Source: Linnemannia schmuckeri
Taxonomy: Eukaryota; Mortierellomycota; Mortierellomycetes; Mortierellales; Mortierellaceae
Reading direction: 5' to 3'
DNA: 64,000 bases
Assembly: GCA_029449235.1 (NCBI GenBank)
Contig: JANATG010000005.1
Location: 1,736,001 to 1,800,000, forward strand
Below are positions 47,788 to 58,288 of this stretch, piece by piece (positions within the stretch are counted from its first letter, which is position 1; each line of letters begins with the position of its first letter). Under the pieces are notes generated by a model. That model made no database searches. It saw nothing but the letters and a program-made list of their open reading frames with translations, and had not been told where the DNA came from. The position numbers and the translations under genes are program-made.

Positions 47788-50088
47788 TCATAAAATGCCA
47801 CTATCCTTTAGTGCATTCTGCAGGATTGTTTCCTTGACGGCTGCAAACACGAGACTACATTGGGTCATGAACAGAATGCAGAGTAGAGGGTTGAAGGTTA
47901 GTATCGTCGCCATTACGTATCTAAGAGTTGTTCATAGGTTGTGAGCAGAATTGTATACATGGGGTGAAGCTTACCGAATCTGTAGTTGTCAATGATTAGG
48001 AAGATGACAGAAACATAAAATCGGTCAAACAAAAAGGTAAAATGTGGGTTAATTATTCATCATACACTGGTTCTCCACTGCTTACGACCCAAGATAAAAA
48101 GAAAAGCGACTTACATTCAGTGTATCCGTGGCTTGCGTCATGCTGAAAAAGCAAATGAGAAAAAAAAAAAGCAGAAAATTGTGTTAACACAAATGAATCA
48201 AAGGTCACATCAACATGTAGCATGTAAAAGGAAATATCGACAAGAAAAAACTTACTGAGGGTATATATGGAGACGGGCGCGATTGGTTTGGGTGAATCGC
48301 CAGAGAATGTACTTTGCGGCCTTACTGATATCCGGTCCGCCTAATATAAAAAAAAAACAATGTCAGCAACTTGTGCGTGCCTTGCTTGCTCCTTCAGCTT
48401 GCATCTATCTTGAATGTCCTGTGTAAATATAGATTACCTGTGTAGTCGGTAAAAAACTTTTCCAGTGGGACTTTCGATAGCTTGGCGGCAAAAAGGTCGA
48501 TCTTGTTCATGAACAGAATGATTGAGGTGCGGAGGAACCAGCGACTGTTGATGACCGACTCGAACAAAACCAGACTCTCTGCCATTCGATTCTATATGCA
48601 AGTGACAAGTGACCGAAAAAGGGTGAGTTGTGTGGTTTTTAGGAGGTGTGATGACAAAAGACTTGACAGCACAAAGGAAAAAAAACGTAGTAGAAAGGAC
48701 ATGTTTGCAATTTTGATCCACTACCTGTCCAGATTCCTCCAGTAGGACTTGGTCGTACTCGCTCAACGCGACACAGAAAATGATCGAGGTCACTGCTTCA
48801 AAACAATGGATCCATTTTTTCCTTTCAGACCGCTGGCCTCCTACATCAAACATACTAAGCAAATGACAACGAAGAGTTGTGTTAGGTATATGCATTCATC
48901 AATCCCTTGCTTGTCTTAGTACAAAAAAAACAATAAACAAGGAAATAAATCTGGGCCGTACTGTATGCTGAGCTGTCCCATGTTAAAGCGCGTCTCAGAG
49001 ATGCCTGTTGTCTTGGAGCGCGCTCGCAGGACATCTTGTACGCTGGGTGTGTAATCATCGGCGCCTATCCGACGAACTTGGCTGAAGAAACTAGTCGGTC
49101 AGAGGAAGCAGTAGAAGGGGAAGGGAAAAAAAATAACGTTAGTGGCAATTCGCGTATCATCTTTGAAGCAGTAAGTACGCAGAGTAAACAAGAACAACAA
49201 AGAAAAGAAAAGCAAAAACAGCCTAGAAAGTAAAAGTGAATACTGTTCAAGGATTGAAAAGGGAAAAAAAAGGGGGGGAGGGGGTGAAAAGGGCAACAAG
49301 AAGCAATATATTCCTGCTCCGTCATAGTGTCTCAGAGAAACATCGATTGAATAGACAGAGGAAAAACGCTCATGTAAGGTGAAGGGTGCGCCCAAACAAA
49401 CAACAGATACGCCCCTCTTCCAGCCAAACAGAAAACAAAACACTTACTAGGGCGCAGAGTCCATGATGTAGAACTCGCTGGACCGTTCCATGCACGTTGC
49501 CGTGATTGGGTCGTGGTAGAGCGAATCGATCGCATTGACAATGTCGGCGCTGAGCGTGAAATAGGGATCGGCGTCGACGCGATAGTCGAGAATGCGGTCC
49601 GCCATGGTCCTGTTCTCGGGTTTGGCGGGTTCTAGCCGGAGTCTCTCCATGGCGAGAACCAATGCCTGTGCAGACTCGACTAGGTTCTTGTAGATTGTCA
49701 GCCGATATGTCGCTAGTTCTTCTCGACTGTATCCGCCCTGATGGATGACTTTCATCTGCTTTACAATTGTCGACTTGCCCGACTCTCCGCTTCCTAGAAA
49801 GAATTGATAATTAGTTTTTTTGCGAAGTCAAGGTTAATAATAATAACACGGGGGCATGTTTTTGATATCAGCTTCAGCTGCGAAGACAGAGAAAAAGATA
49901 GAGAAACCTTGTAGGTCCACGTTCCATTTGGAAGAAAAGATAATAATGCTGCAATAGGACAGGAACTTACCGAGCAGCAAGATCTTGCATTCCTTCTTCA
50001 GCCGCCTGTTGTCCTCCTCCAGGCCACGGTCGATATTTTGGCTTATTTCCTTTTGTTCGATTTCCTCGGCGGACAGACACAGACCCAT
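47788..50088 (-). CDS. Heterotrimeric G-protein alpha subunit
   Basis: GTPase coupling membrane receptors to downstream signalling. Nine exons (50088-49971, 49793-49448, 49090-48962, 48854-48725, 48591-48438, 48340-48256, 48142-48115, 47979-47975, 47854-47788) join in frame to 353 residues, the canonical length. Motifs: GSGESGKST at 40-48, catalytic Arg179 in [14 protein letters not shown] at 201-205 (Gln205), NKIDLF for guanine, and ATDT near 325. Gly2 and Cys4 (MGLCLSAEE) allow myristoylation and palmitoylation. Exon 8 is only 5 nt (ATTCG); without it the frame breaks, and with it the conserved [14 protein letters not shown] block is restored. The C-terminus KDSGIL has Ser where inhibitory G-alpha proteins carry the pertussis-toxin-modified Cys. 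Several G-alpha paralogues are usual in Mucoromycota, so no gene symbol is given. Confidence 0.95.
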
Positions 50089-50295
50089 GGTGGCAGGATA
50101 TGTACGCTGTTGTTGCTGTTGATATTGTGTTTCGAAAATAGAAAGGAGTTGTAGGTCGTAAAGAGATATATAACGCGCCGAAGGAGAGGAGAGAGAGAGT
50201 GTGAGTTGAGAGGGGGGAAGGGTGTTGGTTATGTGTATGTGTAAGTGTGAGCCTTGAAGTAATTAAATGGATTGTGGAGAGGAGCGGTTGAAGAG

Positions 50296-50339
50296 GAGCG
50301 GAGCGGAGAGGAGAGGAGAGGAGAGGAGAGGAGAGGAGA
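50296..50339 (+). repeat. (GGAGA)n microsatellite
   Basis: About eight tandem GGAGA/GGAGC units upstream of the G-alpha gene, pyrimidine-rich on its sense strand. Confidence 0.8.
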
Positions 50340-51068
50340 AAGTGAAGCGTTGTATAGGTTTTTTTTTTGGTTTTTTTTGTTGAAGGGTAAGGCCAAAAAA
50401 GTGGTGGTTGTGGTGGAGGGTAATCGTTTCGTTGTTGATGCGTATTACGGATTAATGGTGGTCGAGTATTGATAATGAGAGCTGAGAGAGATATTGAGCG
50501 GGGGGGAGGGAAGGCGGTACAGTTGAAAGGGGGTTGACCGTTTGGAAGTGAACAGCGTCGTCAAAAGGGTATTGTCGTTAGTTGAGGGGTTGCTACAGGG
50601 TAACAAGAGGAAGAAGGAAAGTGTGAGTATCAGTGTGGTAGGATATGTCTGATGAAGTGAAGATGTGTTGTTGGTAATGAGCGTAAGGGTGCATGTGTGT
50701 ATGTGTCTGGCTGTCTGTTGGAAGGAGAGAAGGGATTACCTGTTGAAGGACAGGAAGAGGAGGTATGGAAGGTAAGAAGAGTTGCAAGAGTGTAGGAGAG
50801 AAATACAGTAGACAGACAGGAAGAAGAGTACGAGAGAGTGTGTCAGACGAGAGTGAGCAAGTAAGTGAGTGGAGGTGTGTGTGACGAATGACCACGTTGA
50901 ATCGATTAGAATGGAAATGGAATGAGGGGAAAAGATCGGAGAGAAGAATGAATGAAGACGAAGAAGACGAAGAAGATAAAGAAAAAGAAGTAAAATAAAA
51001 AAAGAGTCATGGAAGGAACGAAACGAAGGAAGGAAGGAAAAGAAGGAAAGTGTTGGAGGGAAAAAAAG

Positions 51069-51099
<31 letters not shown>

Positions 51100-53966
51100 C
51101 AGGCCGATGGGCCACAGCCAAGAAATAAGAAAAATGTATCAATCAACAAACACGGACACGAAAAATATGTTGAAGAGATGCATTTTCGATATCAAACATT
51201 CAAAGGCAATTCACAGGGAAAAAAGACCCCGGCTGGCTGACTGACCCCATCCCATTTCATTCATGCAAACTATTGACTTGCCAGTCTGCCTTTCTCTCTG
51301 CGAATGTAAAGAAGAATCGAAGGAACGAGCACAACAGCAAACATCGGATTGAATCATGGCAAACACAAGCGAATTCCTTTTTTTTTTTTCGTTTTTGTCT
51401 TTCTTTGCCTTTTTGCTTTGCTTTACATGCTTTGCTTACTTCGTTTGTCCGCCCACATCTTAAAATACAAAGCCGCCGTAGTCCACGCACAGAACAAAAA
51501 AAAACACGCACACACTAAAAAAAAACAATCGACCCCAAGGGCGTCCGTGTCCTTTCTCCCTTGTTTTTTTCTTTTGGTCCTTGCACGCGCCTGGTCTAGT
51601 CCTGCAGGAAAAAGGAGGCACAATGAGGGACGACGACAAAGGGTGAAGAGGGGCAGAAGGGGCAAAGGCAAAGGGAGGGAAAATAAAATAAAGTAGCCTG
51701 CCCTGACTATTGTTGCTACATAACGACCGACACACGTACACTCACAAACAAACATGTCGTTATTTCAGCAGGAATGGTAGAATGATGAAAGATTGAGCAA
51801 CGACGTGTAGGAAAAAAAAACGAGGGTTGCAAAAGACTCCGTAGAAGAGAAAGGAAAGAGGAATAAAAAAAGAAGAGGAGGGTTTCAATGTGACCAGGCT
51901 TGGGCACTGTGGAAGGATAAATAGGATGAAGTAGTTGCAGGGATCAATTGGGCACAGTAACACATGCACACACACACAAAAAAAAAAAAAAAAAAAGCTT
52001 GATCAGGCGCTGTAGAATCGAGATCAAGATCAAATTCTGCTGACTTGACTCCCCATGGCGGAATGGCGAGTAGAGAGAAGAAAACAAAGAGTGTTATATG
52101 ACGGTACCATTGTGAAGGAATCAAGTAAGTTGGCGAGAGAATTGATGGTGGTGCAAAAAAAAGAAAAAGAAAAGAAAAAAACAGAGAAAAAAGAAATAGC
52201 GGCGGTCGTTCAAACGGCCATGTTCGACCGGAACGAAAGGGACGGCGGTGTAAATCGGACAAGGAGAGAGTTGCAGCTGGACCTAATCCAACACAAAAGG
52301 ACAATAATAATAATAAAGGATATATGTGCGCTGCAAGGAGCCAAGAAGGACGAAATAAATCATAAGCCAGGAGGGATTTGCTGAGCCGGTATCCTGCGTC
52401 GTAAGAAAAAGAGGAAGAAATAAAAAGAAACAGTGCTCTCTCTCTTGTTCCAACTACGGTGGAGGTCTGTGGTTGCGGTCTGTGGCTGCCTATTATTGTA
52501 GACGGCAGTTGTTCTCTTCTTTTACTACTGTCTCTGCCTTACTCATTCATTTCATTACCTATAAAAAAATTGAATGTCAATGGAACAGGAATGGACAAGG
52601 ATGGGGATTGAGGTTAAATGAAAGGAAATGAGGTAGTGTAGAGGCATTAGAATGGGGGCATGAGGGAGGGAGAAAACGAAGGAAGTAAAGGAAGAAAAAG
52701 AGGAAGAGGAAGAGAGGAGGAGTAGAGTAATGCGCTTCAAGGAGAAAAAAAAAGAAAAAAGAAAAACAAATCACTCTCTTTTCTCTGAAAAGGAGAAAAA
52801 GAAAGACAGAAAGAAAGAAAGAAAGAAAGAATAAAAGAAAATAGAGAGCAAAAGAAAATAAAAATTAAGGAGGGGATGCTGTTACCCTTTTCTAACGAAC
52901 AGGAGTCCAAAAAACGAGAGGAGGTGGCCAAGGAGACAACCAAAACGACGGGTGACAATGACCACAGGCACACAGGCTGGCAGGCAGCGCAATGCTGTCT
53001 TTCTATCTTTGAAAGAACACACTAAACACCATACAGAAACAGACAGGAACTCTCGTTCAAGTAGGGGGCTATCCAATGGACTTGGTGCGGAATGGTTCTC
53101 AGAATATATCGTCGCCTTATTTTGACTCTCAACACGACCTTGACACGCTTCTGTCCAGCTCTTTCAACCCAATCCCAGCTTTCTTTTCAAAATAACGGAC
53201 GCTTAAACGGTCTGATCAACAAAACTCTCAACATCAAAGAACCAGCCATTTTGTTCAAATGGTATTGGGCCTCCTCCATGCTCACCTCCTTTTTCTCAGA
53301 GACCATGAAACGCGCGGAGGCAGCCGCCCATTCTTTTTTCTTTTTCTTTTCTGAGCACAATCCAATCCATGCATTGCCTCTTCATTATGTGACCTAGCAT
53401 GGCGCCAGCCTTGGCACAGCCACGGATAACAGAGACGTGAGACAACCATTGCTGTGAAGGAGTATCTCTGGCGGAAGAGTCGTTGGAAGGCATCTTTAAA
53501 AAAACGATAAAGAATGGGTGAGGCCAGGGACAGCGAGAATGTCGGAATACGACGAACAAACAAATAAACAATGCAGCAGGTCAACAGGTGAGCCCAGGCG
53601 CATGCAGAGTGTCGTCAATGGTGCCCCATGGGCCAGGCCAACGAGAGAAGAGAGAACAAGAGGGAGATGGAAAAGACAAGAGGCGCGCCTAAGGAAGGCG
53701 GACCAAGAAAAAAAAAACAAATGACATCATTTGGAAGTTAAGAAACAAAGTGAACAAACTAAGGTGGACAGACAACGAACGGCGGCGGACAAACAGGGTC
53801 ATTTCATCTCTGCTCTGTGTGAGAGATGGACGATGATGATGATAAACAAATCAATTTCAGGCACAAACGAAGGAAGAACAACAAAAATCAGGCACTATCA
53901 ATAGTCGAGGACAATCATCAACCATCTTCCAGGGACTGAGACCACGCTAGTCTTGCCTTCTTTCTT

Positions 53967-53968
<2 letters not shown>

Positions 53969-54009
<41 letters not shown>
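53969..54009 (+). promoter_or_regulatory. T41 tract in the HOG1 promoter or leader
   Basis: 41 uninterrupted T, 172 bp before the HOG1 ATG. Poly(dA:dT) tracts of this kind disfavour nucleosomes in fungi. A shortened counterpart (T10) is present at the same relative place in the broken HOG1 copy at 56881-56890, which suggests length instability. Confidence 0.6.
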
Positions 54010-54012
<3 letters not shown>

Positions 54013-54180
54013 TTATTTTCTCTACTTTCACTTTCCTTCCTCAGCCCTCTTCCTCTCTCTCTCCCTCCCTCTCAGAACCCCCTCGCCGCACACACCCACA
54101 CCTGCATCTGCACCCACTTTCTTCTCTTTGCCTTCTTTTTCTTTTTACTCTCGTTCACCTTCGCTAATCCTTCTCACACT

Positions 54181-56453
54181 ATGGCCCAGTTCGCAAAGCT
54201 GTCCATCTTTGGAACTGTCTTCGAGGTCACCACTCGGTACTGACAAAAAGCACCCATCCATCCTTTGTCTAATTTAACGAAGCGCGATGACTATTTACTA
54301 ACCGCCATTCGCTTCTTTCGCTGAATCTCCATCACTAGTTATGTCGATCTCCAGCCAGTCGGAATGGGCGCCTTTGGTCTCGTCTGGTAATACTCGAAAT
54401 GCACCAACCTCTTGTAGCAGGACGGCATCCCTATAGACCACCAGCATACATCACTTTATACTAACCTGTCATCCTTGCAATGGTGCCAAACTAATAGTTC
54501 CGCCAAAGACGAGCTGACCAGTCAACCTGTTGCTATTAAGAAAATCATGAAGCCCTTCAGCACCCCCGTCCTATCGAAGCGCACCTACCGTGAACTCAAG
54601 CTGTTGAAGCACCTCAAGCACGAGAATGTACAGAACACTACCAGGACCAATCTCTGGATCATCAAGGAGTGTCGACTTTTTTTTTTACCTGCGCTTCAAG
54701 GAAGACCAACCTGACAAGGAAGACTCTTTTGTTCTGTTCACTTCTTAGATTATCAGCTTGAGCGACATTTTCATTTCCCCTCTGGAAGACATGTAAGGAA
54801 CACAACAGAACCGGAGAAGGAAGGGCACCACATGGACAGACTGGAACATTCTTTTCTTGAAAAACAATCACCTCCGACTCACTCTGGCGTCATATTTCTT
54901 GTTCTTGAACCATGTAGTTACTTTGTCACAGAACTTCTCGGAACGGACTTGCACCGCCTCTTGACTTCTCGCCCCTTGGACAAGCAGTTCATCCAGTATT
55001 TCCTCTACCAGATCCTGGTATGTTTTCTCGTTTTCTCTCAGCACTACGCTGTTTCTTTCGACCCACGCAAAAGTCAAAGCGCTAACTAATGTTTGTTTAC
55101 CCATTTTTTCAACAGCGTGGCCTCAAATATCTCCATTCCGCCGGCGTTGTTCATCGCGACTTGGTAAGAGATCATCTATCTCCCAGGATCCCATTGTTGG
55201 CGATTGTGCTCATTATGTACTACTTGGCTAACCGTGTTCCCCGGACATTGATTATTACTATAGAAACCAAGCAACATTCTGGTGAATGAGAACTGCGATC
55301 TCAAGGTATAACTGCAACTCTTGTCCCAGCTCGATTGTTAATTAACAAGGACAATACGCGCTAAAACTAACATGGGGTTTGCTCCACGTGCTCTCTCTTT
55401 TTTAGATTTGCGACTTTGGTCTGGCTCGTATTCAGGATCCCCAAATGACAGGATACGTCTCTACGCGATACTACCGCGCTCCAGAGATCATGCTCACCTG
55501 GCAGAAGTACGACGTTGCCGGTAAGGTTCTTCTTTCTTCTTTTTGCAAAAAGTCGAACTTGCCATGCGTTCTTGTTTCCAAAACAACTTACACAGATTAC
55601 TTATTTGTCTACCTAATAGTCGATATCTGGAGTGTGGGGTGCATTTTCGCGGAAATGTTGGAGGGTCAGCCACTGTTCCCTGGAAAGGATCGTAAGTCGA
55701 GCTGGATAATTGCTGAGCTTCATCTGGACTAGTTATCCGTTTGACTGGAGACTTCAGGGATATGTCTAATTCGGGTTTCTTTTGTTTGATCACTTTTGAT
55801 AGACGTGAACCAGTTCTCAATCATTACTGAGCTCCTTGGAACACCACCAGATGATGTTATCAAGACCATTGGCAGTGAGAACGTAGGTCGCCGCCTTCTC
55901 TTTGGGAAACGAGCATGCAGGAAAATGATCATCAAATAGTGCAAAGGAGCTGACTTGCTTCACTTTTTTTTTGTTCGCTTCCGATAGACCTTGCGGTTTG
56001 TTCAGTCGCTCCCCAAGAGAGAAAAGATCCCTCTCACCACCCGGTTCCCTAACTCTGACCCCATCGGTATGTCCACTTACCCTCCCCCTCATCCTCAAAC
56101 TTTCGTTTCCTTTTGCTTTGGATCACAGTGGCTAACCATCAATCTCCATCTTAACAATAGCACTGGATTTGTTGGAGAGCATGTTGGTATTCGACCCCAA
56201 GAAGCGCATCACTGCAGGAGACGCATTGTACCACAAGTACCTGGAGCCCTACCACGATCCCGATGATGAGCCCGTCGCGGCCGAGGTCTTTGACTGGTCC
56301 TTCAACGATGCTGACTTGCCCGTCGATACCTGGAAGGTCATGATGTACAGCGAAATTCTGGATTTCCATCATGTCGATGAGAACCAGGCCAACTTTTTGG
56401 GCGACATCCCTGCTGCTGTTGATCCCGCCGCTACTCCAGCACCGTTCGTTTAA
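54181..56453 (+). CDS. HOG1: Hog1/p38-type stress MAP kinase
   Basis: Stress-activated kinase that moves from cytosol to nucleus in osmotic and oxidative stress. Twelve exons (54181-54236, 54339-54386, 54498-54627, 54749-54792, 54918-55017, 55116-55163, 55264-55305, 55406-55520, 55620-55691, 55803-55882, 55988-56066, 56161-56453) join in frame to 368 residues. The start [20 protein letters not shown] matches fungal Hog1/Sty1 nearly word for word. Gly-rich loop GMGAFG, VAIKKI lysine, catalytic HRDLKPSN across an intron, DFGLAR, activation-loop TGY at 171-173, and the C-terminal common-docking/PBS2-binding region ([20 protein letters not shown]) are all present. The C-tail is shorter than in yeast (435 residues). 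A broken duplicate of this gene lies downstream in two pieces. Confidence 0.97.
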
Positions 56454-56624
56454 ATGATCCGTGGGTAATTATGGCACCTGTTGTTACATGGAGCGGGGTT
56501 TTTTGCATTTTGAATTAAAACAGAACGATGACGACCACTCTGGATACCGATGAACATTTACACAGGTTGCAGACACGTCCCTAAATTATGGGAAAATAAA
56601 CTCGAAGGAGACATTTTGAGCAAA

Positions 56625-56970
56625 CAAGCGAAGGATGAAAGAGTGTATTGACTGGACCAAATGGTGACCTCAAAGACGGTTCTATGGAGATACGACAGGT
56701 TTTGCGAACAGGGCCATAATGTGAGAATGATGAGAGCGAGGGTAAAGGAGGTAAGAGAAGGAAAATGAAATAACGAAAAAGGAGCAGAAAATAAAAATAG
56801 GCGCAGGCGCAGATGTAGGTGTGTGTGCGAGGGGTTCTGCGAGGTTGGGAGAAAAAAAAAATAAAGGGACGCAAAAGAGCAAAAAAAAAAGGTGGTTTCA
56901 GTCCCTGACGGTGATTAATGACTGGTGATTAGCCCAGACGAGAATCTGTTTGTCCGCCACCGTCCGTTGG
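56625..56970 (-). pseudogene. HOG1 duplicate, 5' fragment (promoter, leader, exon 1), inverted
   Basis: Read on the minus strand this repeats the HOG1 upstream region and exon 1. Matching blocks in order: a 24-bp block at 56946-56969 (HOG1 counterpart 53773-53796, two differences); a CAGGGACTGA.ACCAC block at 56892-56907 (counterpart near 53930-53945); a T run; the AGAACCCCTCGC leader; and an ATG at 56717 opening MALFAKP, comparable to HOG1 MAQFAKL. Exon 1 then shows small indels and a stop before a GAGGTCACCA block matching the exon 1 end. Homology fades in intron 1. It is about 150 bp beyond the HOG1 stop. Not functional. Confidence 0.82.
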
Positions 56971-56989
56971 TTTTTTGTCCGCATTCTCT

Positions 56990-57684
56990 TTATCCTCCAT
57001 ATGATTTATTTTTCCTGCTTTGCCTTCTTTCACACCTCATGTTTGTATCTCTCCTTGTTCGCTACTCTAGGAGCTTTATCTACCCTGCACCGTCTCTTTG
57101 GTGGAAATGCATTTTAAGGGCTCTTTGGTCGGGGATGGTCCTTTACAGCAGTGGCCGTCTAAACAAAAAGAAATGCCATGACCCAATTAAAATTAATTGT
57201 TGAGCTGTGTTCCGCGTGTGTTTAAAGCATTGGCCTTCTCTCTGTCTCATCCCCATTGTTAGATTTATGCAGCGCTTCTTGTATCCAATGAAAAGAAGAA
57301 TAAGAGAGAGTGAAACTCTTCATTCAGTCAACTCTTAAGAGCTTTGCAATAAGCCAACCAACTAACCAGCCAGCCAGGTAAAACAACATGCCTCGACAAA
57401 AAACCCCCTCCCCTTCTTCTTCCTTCACCCGACCTCTATCTAGTCCTTTTTACCCTCCTCCCCCTTACTCTTCCTTCGTCCCTTTGTTCTGTGCTCGCTT
57501 CTCTGCCTCTGTTAGTGCTTTCTGATTTCCTTTTCTTTTGTTTTTTTCCTTAATCCATGGAGTGGAGAGACCAATCCGAAAGCCGTCTTTTCTCTTTGTT
57601 CCTGTTGATCCAGTGGCCCAGTCCAAGTAATACAGACGTTGGTTTCATAACTGGATAGCACGTAAGATAACCCAGAAAATGATA
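56990..57684. other. Intergenic in the rearranged block
   Basis: About 700 bp with no recognisable gene. A CCAACCAACTAACCAGCCAGCCAG stretch-like run of CCA units lies near 57354-57377. Pyrimidine-rich at 57405-57480. Confidence 0.4.
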
Positions 57685-57841
57685 CAGTCGAACCTCTTAA
57701 AATGCTTTTTTTTTTTTTTTGAGGACCCGACGTTAAAGTTACATGGGAATCTTCATACTCGTTGTTCTCAAACTGCATAACCTCCCATAATGCATAAAAA
57801 AACGGCGGTCCCGTCCTTATGCATTTTGAGAGGTTCGGCTG
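57685..57841. mobile_element. 157-bp MITE with TA flanks (Tc1/mariner or pogo type)
   Basis: The left end reads CAGTCGAACCTC... and the right end, complemented, CAGCCGAACCTC...; the terminal inverted repeats cover about 21 bp with two differences. A TA dinucleotide flanks each end (57683-57684 and 57842-57843), the target of Tc1/mariner-superfamily transposases. The interior has a T run and no ORF, so it is non-autonomous. The CAG...CTG termini and CGAACCTC motif resemble pogo-like elements. Confidence 0.75.
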
Positions 57842-57843
57842 TA

Positions 57844-58288
57844 GTGGGAAAGAGGGTATTGTGCTAAAGAGGGAAACACATGTACATGGGGAAATGAATG
57901 AATTTTGAGCCACCGATTGTCCGCACACGACCAGCTGTTGTCGGGAGCTCATGGTTCAAGTACAGGTAAATTAGCCAAAAGAACCAATGGCTGAAGTGAA
58001 GGGCATTCCATTAGAAGAAAATTCTGTCGAGCGTGTCCTGTGTCCTGTGTCCTGAGTAATATGTCTACTACGAAAGAAAAAACAATTTTCAGGTTGACTT
58101 TTTTTTTTACTTCGCCACTACCTGTGGGCTGTCAACGCGCTCAAGTAGGAAAAAAAAAAAAAAAAAAAAAGAATAGCAAGAAAGTAAGAGGAGCTGCAAA
58201 GAAACGATGGGCGATATGAGGAAAGAGATGGAAGTGTGTGGGGTAACTGGGTGAACGAGTGATGGGCGAGAGAGAGATAGCACTAGTG
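57844..58288. other. Intergenic in the rearranged block
   Basis: About 445 bp. It contains a TGTCCTG triplication near 58033-58053 and an A run at 58149-58170. No coding sequence supported. Confidence 0.4.

Larger units (their letters stand above)
50089..54180. other. 4.1-kb gene-poor divergent region between G-alpha and HOG1
   Basis: No supportable gene or RNA. The left 1.1 kb is pyrimidine-rich on the minus strand (G-alpha leader), with a GGAGA pentamer repeat near 50296-50339 and an A run at 51070-51098. An AAAG tetramer repeat lies near 52800-52830. The right end carries the HOG1 promoter, including a T41 run. A segment at about 53773-54250 is duplicated in inverted form at 56.6-56.97 kb. 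A 101-codon frame at 53092 has no recognisable features. Confidence 0.55.

Noticed and set aside
53092..53397. 101-codon frame in the G-alpha/HOG1 interval
   Set aside because: No motif, no plausible splice partners, and it ends in a T-rich run. It could be noncoding or a relic; not supportable.
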